Source of the DNA: Ignavibacteriaceae bacterium
Lineage (GTDB): Bacteria; Bacteroidota; Ignavibacteria; Ignavibacteriales; Ignavibacteriaceae
DNA: 8,401 bases
Assembly (NCBI GenBank): GCA_026193755.1
Contig: JAPHUI010000354.1
Span: forward strand, 1-8,401
Direction: 5' to 3'
The translations under genes and the position numbers were made by a program. This document shows, piece after piece, positions 1 through 6,185 of this stretch (positions within the stretch are counted from its first letter, which is position 1; the number at the start of each line of letters is the position of its first letter). The notes below the pieces were generated by a model, which was not told the DNA's origin, searched no databases, and saw only the letters and a program-made list of their open reading frames with translations.

Positions 1-1712
1 GTAACCAGGAAAGGTCCCGCAGTATTCGTAACGTCAATTGATTGCATCTGTGTGTAATTTACACCACCCCCGCCTGCACGATTATCACGAACGGTTAACC
101 TGAAGTTTAGGGTACGCGAATATGTCGGCAAAATTTCTCCGATAGTTTGAGTGTTATTTAAAATATCTGATAGTTTCGGAAAATATCTATAAGACACATC
201 AACCGGATCGAATGATCGGAATATCGGTGCATTACCAGACGGATTATTAGGATGGCCCGCCGGTCCTAGATCCCATTCTTCCCAGCAATAGGTCAAGGTA
301 TCGTTATCCGGATCAGATCCTGAGCCAGTAAGTATAAACGGTGTGCTTATTGGAATTGTGAATCCACCTGCAGGAACATTAGCAGTCGGTTCATTATTAC
401 CCGTGTTTGTAATAACCGGACAGGAATTGCCATTCCCATTATTTGTATAATTTACTATTTCAACAAAAGAAATATTGTGGAAATAATCATCACTGTGGTT
501 CTGTAAATCTTGACTACCGCAAATTCCAGCATAAGCCATAATTGTACTTCCGCTGCCGGGTTCATAAGCTGTTGGTCCATTTCTATTTCCACCGCCGCAA
601 GCGCTTTCATTTCCATTGAATGAATGATTACCTCCGTACTGATGTCCCATTTCGTGAGCTCCATAATCAATATAAAATGGATCACCGATTGGTTGGGATA
701 AACCGGTTACACCTTGCGCTTTCCAACCTGCCTGGCATACCACTCCAAGATAAGCAACACCTCCACCGCCTGTGCTAAATACATGGCCAATATCATAATT
801 AGCACTTCCAATAACTGCATCAAGATTTGTCTGGTTTTGACCGAGCATAGCACCACCATTATTATTGGTGTAAGGGTCAGTATTGGGATCAGTATAAATG
901 ATTAGGTCATTATTGGGAATTAATTCTAATCTCACAGCAACTTCATTTTCGTAGACTCCTGTAACTCTGTTTATTGCCGTAACAACAGCAGCTAGCCCTA
1001 GTGCAACGGTACCTCCATGGAAAATTGTATACTCACCGGTTGCTGCGCAGGCAAGCCTATAAGTCCTTAATTGAGGACCTACCAAAGCATCTGGATTATT
1101 CATAACAAGATTTCTAATATGTTCACCAAACTCCGAATCTGTTCCAAGCACATTACAAACAGCATCAAGCTCATCTTCAGTTGGTAGGTAATCTTTTTTG
1201 AAGTAAGAAATGTAGTATCTGGTTTCGCCAAGAGAGTAAGGATCAATATAAACTGTTCCCTTATTTGAAAAAATTATTGCATGAAAACCTTCAGGTGTAA
1301 TATCGAATCTAATCCTTGCCGTACCATCATCTACTCCTTGCCCGAGATATGTTTTTATTTGCGGATATTTTGTCGTAAGCTCTTCTGCCATAACAGGTGA
1401 TTCAACAATTCTAAATGTAGAAAAGCTATTATCCGGAAAAGGTAAGCTTAATATAAAATCAGATTCTTTAACCCGAGTTATAATTTCACTTGGAACCTGG
1501 TTAAGGGCAGATGATAAATTCTGTAAATCTAGTTCAAGTGTCCGATATGATTGGGGAATTATATATCGTGTTCCAATGGTATTAATTTCAGTTTCAATTA
1601 CATCATTCCACAGCTCAGCAAAATTCGATTGAGCATTTATTGCAGGGGAAAATAGAATTAAGATACTGATGAACAGGAAAGAGAATTTTTTTAGAGAAAA
1701 ATTAAATCTCAT
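1..1712 (-). CDS. Reprolysin-like secreted zinc metalloprotease, C-terminus cut by window edge
   Basis: The frame is open from ATG at 1712 to the window edge (570 codons, no stop), so the C-terminus is missing. Residues 1-27 form a signal peptide: a basic start, a hydrophobic core FLFISILILF, and likely cleavage at INA|QS. Residues from about 28 to 210 look like a propeptide region. The catalytic domain begins near LRTYRLACAATGEYT (R216) and contains the metzincin zinc motif HEMGHQYGGNH (H353, E354, H357, H363) followed by the Met-turn IMAYAGIC (M392). Several cysteines lie near the active site, consistent with an exported, disulfide-bonded enzyme. A Ca-binding or Ig/cadherin-like segment follows (SDPDNDTLTY around 466-475). 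The start is supported by AGGAG at 1718-1722, 5 nt from ATG. By family it should hydrolyse proteins outside the cell. A T9SS sorting domain beyond the edge is likely but unseen. It is transcribed divergently from the M1 peptidase gene. Confidence 0.9.
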   Translation of the reverse strand, partial: MRFNFSLKKFSFLFISILILFSPAINAQSNFAELWNDVIETEINTIGTRYIIPQSYRTLELDLQNLSSALNQVPSEIITRVKESDFILSLPFPDNSFSTFRIVESPVMAEELTTKYPQIKTYLGQGVDDGTARIRFDITPEGFHAIIFSNKGTVYIDPYSLGETRYYISYFKKDYLPTEDELDAVCNVLGTDSEFGEHIRNLVMNNPDALVGPQLRTYRLACAATGEYTIFHGGTVALGLAAVVTAINRVTGVYENEVAVRLELIPNNDLIIYTDPNTDPYTNNNGGAMLGQNQTNLDAVIGSANYDIGHVFSTGGGGVAYLGVVCQAGWKAQGVTGLSQPIGDPFYIDYGAHEMGHQYGGNHSFNGNESACGGGNRNGPTAYEPGSGSTIMAYAGICGSQDLQNHSDDYFHNISFVEIVNYTNNGNGNSCPVITNTGNNEPTANVPAGGFTIPISTPFILTGSGSDPDNDTLTYCWEEWDLGPAGHPNNPSGNAPIFRSFDPVDVSYRYFPKLSDILNNTQTIGEILPTYSRTLNFRLTVRDNRAGGGGVNYTQMQSIDVTNTAGPFLV

Positions 1713-1763
1713 AGTCTCTCCTAATTAATTTTAGATTTTATATTTATTATTTAAAACTCGACG

Positions 1764-1792
1764 AAAATAGGCATCAAATATTTGTTTGTCAA
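1764..1792 (-). promoter_or_regulatory. Promoter of the metalloprotease gene
   Basis: Read on the minus strand, TTGACA (1792-1787) is followed after exactly 17 nt by TATTTT (1769-1764), continuing as TATTTTCG, one mismatch from the Bacteroidetes TAnnTTTG element. Transcription would start near 1757 and give a leader of about 45 nt before the ATG at 1712. The same hexamers and spacing recur upstream of greA. A second TTGACA lies 7 nt further upstream (1799-1794). The call rests on pattern matching only. Confidence 0.6.
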
Positions 1793-1800
1793 TTGTCAAA
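1775..1800. promoter_or_regulatory. Operator-like pair of palindromes in the divergent intergenic region
   Basis: Two adjacent dyads lie between the divergent peptidase genes. The first, CAAATATTTG at 1775-1784, is a perfect 10-bp palindrome. The second, TTTGTCAATTGTCAAA at 1785-1800, is symmetric at 14 of 16 positions around 1792/1793, with mismatches at 1789 and 1796. The first sits in the -10/-35 spacer of the leftward promoter and the second covers its -35 hexamer, a position suited to a repressor. Chance is a serious alternative in AT-rich DNA. Confidence 0.35.
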
Positions 1801-1873
1801 TTATCTTATTTTAGGCAGGAATTTAAAAGGTATTCATTTAGTTGTTTAAACACGATAAAAATTACTTTATTAT

Positions 1874-1881
1874 TATGTTTG
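1874..1881 (+). promoter_or_regulatory. Possible -7 element for the M1 peptidase gene
   Basis: TATGTTTG matches the Bacteroidetes TAnnTTTG -7 consensus exactly and would place the start of transcription about 20-25 nt before ATG 1910. No TTG or TTGACA-like element is present at the right distance upstream, so the call is weak. A second candidate, TATTTTAG at 1807-1814, has TTGTCA upstream at 1786-1791 but with short spacing. Confidence 0.25.
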
Positions 1882-1909
1882 TATTATTAATTCAATAAGT
1901 GGGAATAAA

Positions 1910-3865
1910 ATGATTAACAAAATTTTTACTATAGGACTAATTCTCTCTTCAATTCTGATTGCGCAGAATAATGAAAAACCATGGATAAAAGCAGAACGAG
2001 AGAACTTTGTGAAGATGAGGGAACTTTCAAAAATGATGTATCCTGGCGATTCGAAAATCGATATTACTTATTATGGGCTGGACTTGGCCATCACTACAAG
2101 TCCTAACTATTTAACGGGTAATGTTACTATCGGAGTAAAGTCAGATACAACTTCTCTCAATACTTGCTTTTTAGACTTGAGAAATTTTCTAACTGTTGAT
2201 TCTATATTGCTGAATGGATCGTCTGCAGCATTTAGCCATTCAAACAATAAAATTGATATTACACTTGATCATACTTATTCTATGGGTGAACCATTTACGC
2301 TCATAGTATATTATCACGGTGTCCCCGGCGGAAGTGGTTTTGGGGGTTTTTATTTTAGCACACATAACGGAACTCCTATTATCTCTACTTTGAGTGAGTC
2401 ATACAGCGGACCTTACTGGTGGCCTCAGAAAGACACTCCCGCAGATAAAGCGGATTCTTCAGATGTTTGGATAACGGTTGCAGATAATTTAATCCCGGTT
2501 TCCAACGGGACTCTCGAAAGCATTGTAAACAATGGAAACGGTACTCATACCTACTACTGGAAGGAACGTTACGCAATTGCAGCTTATCTTATCTCACTGG
2601 CAATTACTAACTATACCCAGTACAATACTTACTATAATTACAGTCCAACTGATTCAATGATAATAACTCATTTTATTTATCCTGAAAATTTCAATTACGT
2701 AAAACCATATGCTGATTTAACTGCTGGTATGATTGAAGTATACAGTAACAGATATGGTCAGTATCCATTTCTCCAGGAAAGATATGGACATGCAGAATTC
2801 AATTGGGGAGGGGCAATGGAACATCAAACATGCACTTCAATGGGATTCTGGGGTTCTGGTGTCGTCTCACACGAACTTGCTCATCAATGGTATGGAGATA
2901 TGATTACTTGCAAAGACTGGCATCATATATGGCTTAACGAGGGCTTTGCTACTTACTCTGAGGCAGTTTATATTGAAGCAAAAGATGGTAAAGCAGCTTA
3001 TGATAATCAAATAGCTAATGAAATGAGTCATGCCAGAAATGCAAATGGTACAATTTGGGTTCAGGATATTACTGATGAAAACCAAATTTTTAACGGTAAT
3101 CGTTCATACTCAAAAGGAGCCTGTGTTCTTCATATGCTGAGAGGTATTGTTGGAGATTCTACTTTTTTCCACATTATGAGAGCTTACTCTGACGACCCTG
3201 ACTTAAAGTACGGAGTCGCAACTACAGAAGATTTTCAGGCAGTTGCAGAAAGTGTTTATGGACAAGATCTGAATTATTTCTTCCAGGAATGGATTTATGG
3301 CGAGAAATATCCACAGTATACAATCGGCTGGAATAAAACTCTTGTAGGCGGCGATATCTATCAGATAAATCTAAATATTTATCAGGTTGTACGTCCCAAT
3401 CCGTCATATTTTACTATGCCTGTACAAATCAGGTTTAACACTTCTCTGGGAGATACTACAATTACGCTCTTCAACAACGCACAAACTCAAAACTTCCAGT
3501 TCCAGATTGTTGGAAATCCGCAATCTATTGTTTTTGATCCCGGCAACTGGATTCTTAAAGATCTTCAGGGAGTTACGGAGGTGAAGGATTTAAATATTCC
3601 GCTTCAGTACAGTCTAAGTCAGAATTATCCCAATCCATTTAATCCATCAACAACTATTGAGTATAGCATACCAAAAAGTGGTAACGTTACTTTAAAAATC
3701 TTCAATGTTTTGGGAAAGGAAGTTGCAACTCTTGTGAATGGACAAAATGAAGCAGGTAAACATATAGTGAATTTCGATGCAACTGATTTGAACAGTGGAG
3801 TGTATTTTTATAAAATCGAAGCTGGAAGTTTTGTAGACACTAAGAAAATGATTTTATTGAAATAA
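1910..3865 (+). CDS. M1-family zinc aminopeptidase with T9SS type A sorting domain
   Basis: This 651-residue exported peptidase starts with a signal peptide (KIFTIGLILSSILIAQ, cleavage near residue 19). The N-terminal beta domain (about 35-215) contains the PYWWPQKD segment typical of bacterial M1 enzymes. The catalytic domain carries the exopeptidase signature GGAMEH (300-305), the zinc motif HELAH (321-325) with the third ligand E344 in NEGFA, 18 residues after H325, and the likely transition-state tyrosine Y400 in SYSKGA. A small beta domain (about 460-555) follows, and the large helical C-terminal domain of aminopeptidase N is absent. Residues 568-651 form a T9SS type A sorting domain: QNYPNPFNPSTTI, then KIFNVLGKEVATLV, and a GVYFYKIEAG...KKMILLK end. 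By family it releases N-terminal amino acids from peptides. The sorting domain implies secretion across the outer membrane or surface anchoring. It probably works in peptide scavenging with the divergent metalloprotease. The RBS is weak (GGGA about 7 nt upstream). Confidence 0.93.
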   Translation: MINKIFTIGLILSSILIAQNNEKPWIKAERENFVKMRELSKMMYPGDSKIDITYYGLDLAITTSPNYLTGNVTIGVKSDTTSLNTCFLDLRNFLTVDSILLNGSSAAFSHSNNKIDITLDHTYSMGEPFTLIVYYHGVPGGSGFGGFYFSTHNGTPIISTLSESYSGPYWWPQKDTPADKADSSDVWITVADNLIPVSNGTLESIVNNGNGTHTYYWKERYAIAAYLISLAITNYTQYNTYYNYSPTDSMIITHFIYPENFNYVKPYADLTAGMIEVYSNRYGQYPFLQERYGHAEFNWGGAMEHQTCTSMGFWGSGVVSHELAHQWYGDMITCKDWHHIWLNEGFATYSEAVYIEAKDGKAAYDNQIANEMSHARNANGTIWVQDITDENQIFNGNRSYSKGACVLHMLRGIVGDSTFFHIMRAYSDDPDLKYGVATTEDFQAVAESVYGQDLNYFFQEWIYGEKYPQYTIGWNKTLVGGDIYQINLNIYQVVRPNPSYFTMPVQIRFNTSLGDTTITLFNNAQTQNFQFQIVGNPQSIVFDPGNWILKDLQGVTEVKDLNIPLQYSLSQNYPNPFNPSTTIEYSIPKSGNVTLKIFNVLGKEVATLVNGQNEAGKHIVNFDATDLNSGVYFYKIEAGSFVDTKKMILLK

Positions 3866-3891
3866 GATTAAAAAATTAGTTAAATAAAATT

Positions 3892-3916
3892 AAGGCGATC
3901 ATCTGATCGCCTTTTT
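3892..3916. terminator. Bidirectional intrinsic terminator between convergent genes
   Basis: A perfect stem GGCGATC (3894-3900) / GATCGCC (3905-3911) has a 4-nt loop ATCT and is extended by two A-T pairs. On the plus strand it is followed by T5 (3912-3916), and on the minus strand by TTAATTTTA. It lies 28 nt after the stop of the M1 peptidase gene and about 25 nt beyond the stop of the leftward 173-residue gene, so it can end transcription from both sides. Confidence 0.85.
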
Positions 3917-3940
3917 AATTCAGATATTTTTAGAACTAGT

Positions 3941-4462
3941 TCATTGTTGCTCCGGTACTACTAATACAGGCTCGTCGAATTCCTTCAAATTAAGAATTCT
4001 TTTTATCTCTCTGTGATCTTCGTTCTCAGCTTTCTTTATTTGATAATAAATATCTGAAATATAAGAAGAGATGTCTTCCTTCTTCTTTAAATTTGTTCTG
4101 ATAGTCTCTATATCAATAAAAACGGCTGAAAGGTGGTCATCTATATTCTTTAAATACTGATCAATTGATTTTTTCTGATCAGTCAAAGTATTTATAGTTA
4201 TGCTGGCAATATTATTATTTGCGTATTCAACATTCTGCTGAATTTTATCCAGTTGATCTTCAAGAAAATCTTTATTGATTACAGGTTCTTTAGATAAAGA
4301 ATATATAACCTTTGCTGCTTCTGAAGAATGATTCAGGTTTAATGTAAGTAATGTAGAATAGTATTTTATCAGGTTATTATCAGGTGAATGCGATACGTAA
4401 GTAAATCCAGCCACTATGCTCACTAAGAGAACGAATATAAAAATGCTTAATGTCTTCATCAT
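3941..4462 (-). CDS. Small exported helix-rich protein of unknown function
   Basis: I do not recognise this 173-residue protein. The N-terminus (KTLSIFIFVLLVSIVAGFTYV) is a signal peptide or membrane anchor with no lipobox cysteine. The rest has no Cys or Trp, is rich in Lys, Asp, Glu, Asn and Ile, and looks almost wholly helical, with heptad-like spacing across about 65-150 (for example FLEDQLDKIQQNVEYANNNI), suggesting a helical bundle or coiled coil. It ends in a Pro/Val-rich acidic tail, VLVVPEQQ. A strong AGGAGG stands just upstream. The first ATG (4462) is only 3 nt away and the second (4459) 6 nt, so translation may begin at the second Met. It lies 39 nt after the stop of the BON-domain gene on the same strand and is probably co-transcribed with it, so a shared role in the cell envelope is possible. 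No function can be assigned from sequence. Confidence 0.75.
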   Translation of the reverse strand: MMKTLSIFIFVLLVSIVAGFTYVSHSPDNNLIKYYSTLLTLNLNHSSEAAKVIYSLSKEPVINKDFLEDQLDKIQQNVEYANNNIASITINTLTDQKKSIDQYLKNIDDHLSAVFIDIETIRTNLKKKEDISSYISDIYYQIKKAENEDHREIKRILNLKEFDEPVLVVPEQQ

Positions 4463-4501
4463 TTACCTCCTTGAGTTTGAAAAACAATTAATAAATCACT
4501 T

Positions 4502-5260
4502 TTACTTTCTTATCGTCAAATTATTTTCGACAGAAAACGCATCTGTTCTATATCTTACAAGATTTTCAGCTACATCCTTTTGAACCTGAGATTTAACATA
4601 TCCCTCTAAAATTACTCTTCCGTTATTTACAATTATATGTATTGGTGGATTTTTTATGTACTGCAATCCCTGGAACATCGGATTGTTATAAATTAATTTT
4701 GCGATTCTGATTCCAAATTCTTCCGGTCCGAATGTATTTTGCATTTCATTATTGACACTTTTTATACCCGGAATTTTTTCAATTTCTGACTGAAATTGAC
4801 TTTTAAGCCACGGTAAATGAACCCAGCCTTTAAGAGTAACAACTCCGTTGTCACTGCTTACCGATAGCCAATCGAAAATGGTGTAAAAAAGGTTAGACTG
4901 AATTTTATCCATGATTGTCTGTGTAAGTTCTGAGTCGGCAATATTTGGAATTTCAACATTTAGGTTATTTACAATCGTATAATTCTCATCAACAGACTGA
5001 GCTTTAACTTCAGCCTGATTTTTATCATTCAGAGTCGGCACTGTTCCTGAAAGAATTATGTTGTTACCATTTACCTCAACTTTAATGTTGTCGTTATTCA
5101 ACAAATGTGCTTGTGCCAGTTTGTATTGGACAAAGATTTTTAAATTGCTGGGTGAAACTGTTTGCCCGTGATCTTGTGCGAAGGATAAAGTTGTGGATAA
5201 TCCTATAATAAATAATATTAATAGAATACTTTTTAGAATTGATTTATTTGTAGTTTTCAT
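4502..5260 (-). CDS. Exported protein with three BON domains
   Basis: Starting at ATG 5260 the protein has 252 residues. An in-frame ATG at 5272 would add MRLK, but GAGG (5270-5267) sits 6 nt before 5260, which favours the later start. Residues 1-28 are a signal peptide (KSILLILFIIGLSTTLSFA|QD). Three BON (bacterial OsmY and nodulation) repeats follow at about 40-103, 110-175 and 180-252. Each has the helix plus V-x-V...G-x-(V/I)-x-L-x-G core: VNGNNIILSGTV, SDNGVVTLKGWV and VNNGRVILEGYV, each ending in a V-N-N/V-E-N-N strand. BON domains are thought to bind phospholipid or cell-envelope surfaces, as in OsmY and DolP. The third repeat, with NPPIHIIVNNGRV, resembles a multi-BON family seen in several phyla. 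It is first gene of a leftward pair with the small helical protein. A role in envelope or osmotic stress is inferred from the domain only. Confidence 0.85.
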   Translation of the reverse strand: MKTTNKSILKSILLILFIIGLSTTLSFAQDHGQTVSPSNLKIFVQYKLAQAHLLNNDNIKVEVNGNNIILSGTVPTLNDKNQAEVKAQSVDENYTIVNNLNVEIPNIADSELTQTIMDKIQSNLFYTIFDWLSVSSDNGVVTLKGWVHLPWLKSQFQSEIEKIPGIKSVNNEMQNTFGPEEFGIRIAKLIYNNPMFQGLQYIKNPPIHIIVNNGRVILEGYVKSQVQKDVAENLVRYRTDAFSVENNLTIRK

Positions 5261-5272
5261 TTTTAACCTCAT

Positions 5273-5493
5273 ATCTTAATCTGTTAATAATAATCTAACC
5301 GTAATTAAATCGTAGCAGAGGTTTGAAAAATTTAGTTCCTTTCCTTTTTAGTTAAAATGAATAATTAAAACCTAATTCTATTTACAATTATTAAGACGAA
5401 TAGCGATTGAAAAAGTTCGGATTTTTATTCTGATTGACAGCAAAGCCTTGTATTTATCAACAAATTGTAATAGAATTCTTAAAAGATATATTC
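5273..5493. other. Intergenic region between divergent BON gene and greA
   Basis: This AT-rich stretch has no credible ORF, RNA gene or repeat that I can see. It must contain the leftward promoter of the BON-domain gene, but I find no convincing hexamer pair. The nearest are TAnnTTTT-like sequences on the minus strand without a proper -33/-35 partner. A lone TTGACA on the plus strand at 5434-5439 has no -10 element at suitable spacing. Confidence 0.5.
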
Positions 5494-5524
5494 TTGACAT
5501 ACAGGTAATCAATTCTTATTTTTG
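5494..5524 (+). promoter_or_regulatory. greA promoter
   Basis: TTGACA (5494-5499) is followed after 17 nt by TATTTT (5517-5522), continuing as TATTTTTG (5517-5524). It thus fits both the sigma-70 pattern and the Bacteroidetes TTG-N20-TAnnTTTG pattern with no mismatch to the latter. Transcription is expected to start near 5529, about 59 nt before the greA ATG. The only downstream rightward gene it can serve is greA, perhaps with tilS-hpt-ftsH by read-through. Confidence 0.75.
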
Positions 5525-5526
5525 TT

Positions 5527-5568
5527 TTGCCACAGTCAATTAATAATATGACGGTGGCAATTTTTTTT
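5527..5568 (+). terminator. Terminator-like hairpin in the greA leader (candidate attenuator)
   Basis: TTGCCAC (5527-5533) pairs with GTGGCAA (5554-5560). After an A/G mismatch the inner GTCA (5535-5538) pairs with TGAC (5549-5552), leaving a 10-nt AT-only loop. T8 follows immediately (5561-5568). On the plus strand this has the form of an intrinsic terminator; the minus strand has no T tract. No rightward gene ends upstream, and the hairpin begins at the predicted greA transcript start, so it would end a leader RNA of about 35-40 nt. I read it as a greA attenuator, though a structured 5' end that protects the mRNA is possible. Confidence 0.65.
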
Positions 5569-5587
5569 ATTAAAACCGGGAATTACA

Positions 5588-6064
5588 ATGGCAGACGGAA
5601 ACTTTGTATATCTTACCAGGGAACGAATAGTTGAGATAGAAAAAGAGCTAAAAGAAATGAAGACCAATGGGAGAAAGGAAATGGCTGAAAAGATAGCCGA
5701 AGCCCGTGCTCATGGGGATCTTTCTGAAAATGCGGAATACGATGCAGCGAAGGAAGAACAGGGTTTGTTCGAGCTGAAAATTTCTAAAATGGAAGACGTT
5801 CTTTCTCGCGCCCGTGTTATAGATCCTTCCCAATTCGAAAATGGCAAAGTACATATTTTATCCAAAGTAAAAATCAAGAATCTTAAGAATAATAAAATTT
5901 TCAATTACCTTCTTGTATCTCCCGAAGAAGCTGATTTTCAGGCAGGAAAAATTTCCATCACATCTCCGGTTGGGAAAGGGTTGTTGAATACTCAACTTGG
6001 TGATAAGGTTAAAATAAACGCTCCGGCTGGTATTCTGGAATATGAGATTATTGAAATTAATTAA
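5588..6064 (+). CDS. greA: Transcription elongation factor GreA
   Basis: This 158-residue cytoplasmic protein is full length for GreA. The N-terminal coiled coil (about 9-78) carries the invariant tip GDLSENAEY (43-51). Its acidic residues D44 and E47 correspond to the pair in E. coli that coordinates the catalytic Mg ion in the RNA polymerase active site. The C-terminal FKBP-like domain (about 85-157) ends in ITSPVGKGLLNTQLGDKV and a beta strand EYEIIEIN. GreA enters the secondary channel of backtracked RNA polymerase and stimulates cleavage of the extruded 3' RNA, which rescues stalled complexes. The ATG lacks a clear Shine-Dalgarno sequence (CCGGGAATTACA precedes it), as does tilS. A strong promoter and a terminator-like hairpin lie upstream, suggesting attenuation. 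The gap to tilS is 121 nt. Confidence 0.97.
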   Translation: MADGNFVYLTRERIVEIEKELKEMKTNGRKEMAEKIAEARAHGDLSENAEYDAAKEEQGLFELKISKMEDVLSRARVIDPSQFENGKVHILSKVKIKNLKNNKIFNYLLVSPEEADFQAGKISITSPVGKGLLNTQLGDKVKINAPAGILEYEIIEIN

Positions 6065-6122
6065 TAATTTGCCCTTCTGTTACTCTCCACGTTATAAAAT
6101 ATATTTAAGAAATGTTTTTGCT

Positions 6123-6153
6123 TAATTTTGGAACAAATAAATCATTCCAGAAT
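6123..6153 (+). promoter_or_regulatory. Possible tilS promoter element overlapping an inverted repeat
   Basis: TAATTTTG (6123-6130) matches the TAnnTTTG element, but there is no good TTG partner about 20 nt upstream. An inverted repeat, ATTTTGGAA (6125-6133) / TTCCAGAAT (6145-6153), 9 bp with one G-U pair and an 11-nt loop, overlaps its 3' part. No T tract follows, so it is not an intrinsic terminator for greA. It may be a promoter with an operator or leader stem, or chance. Confidence 0.25.
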
Positions 6154-6185
6154 AATTTGGGCAGATAAATATACATTCCGAAAAA

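Noticed and set aside
455..905. Short open frames within the metalloprotease region, including a 63-codon plus-strand frame at 714-905
   Set aside because: They lie in other frames of a long, motif-rich coding sequence on the minus strand and show no domain, signal or RBS of their own.
2385..3584. Four short frames inside the M1 peptidase gene on both strands
   Set aside because: They are shadows of a clear 651-residue gene with catalytic motifs in its own frame.
5434..5439. Extra TTGACA upstream of greA
   Set aside because: No -10 or TAnnTTTG element lies at 16-18 or 19-21 nt spacing, so it is unlikely to be a second promoter.
5648..5904. Two overlapping minus-strand frames opposite greA
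   Set aside because: The region is fully explained by the GreA coiled coil and its GDLSENAEY tip; the reverse frames have no recognisable feature.
6063..6161. AATAATTTG direct repeat and TTTGCCC/GGGCA complementarity flanking the greA-tilS gap
   Set aside because: The elements are short, AT-biased and about 80-90 nt apart; there is no T tract or conserved pattern to support a function.
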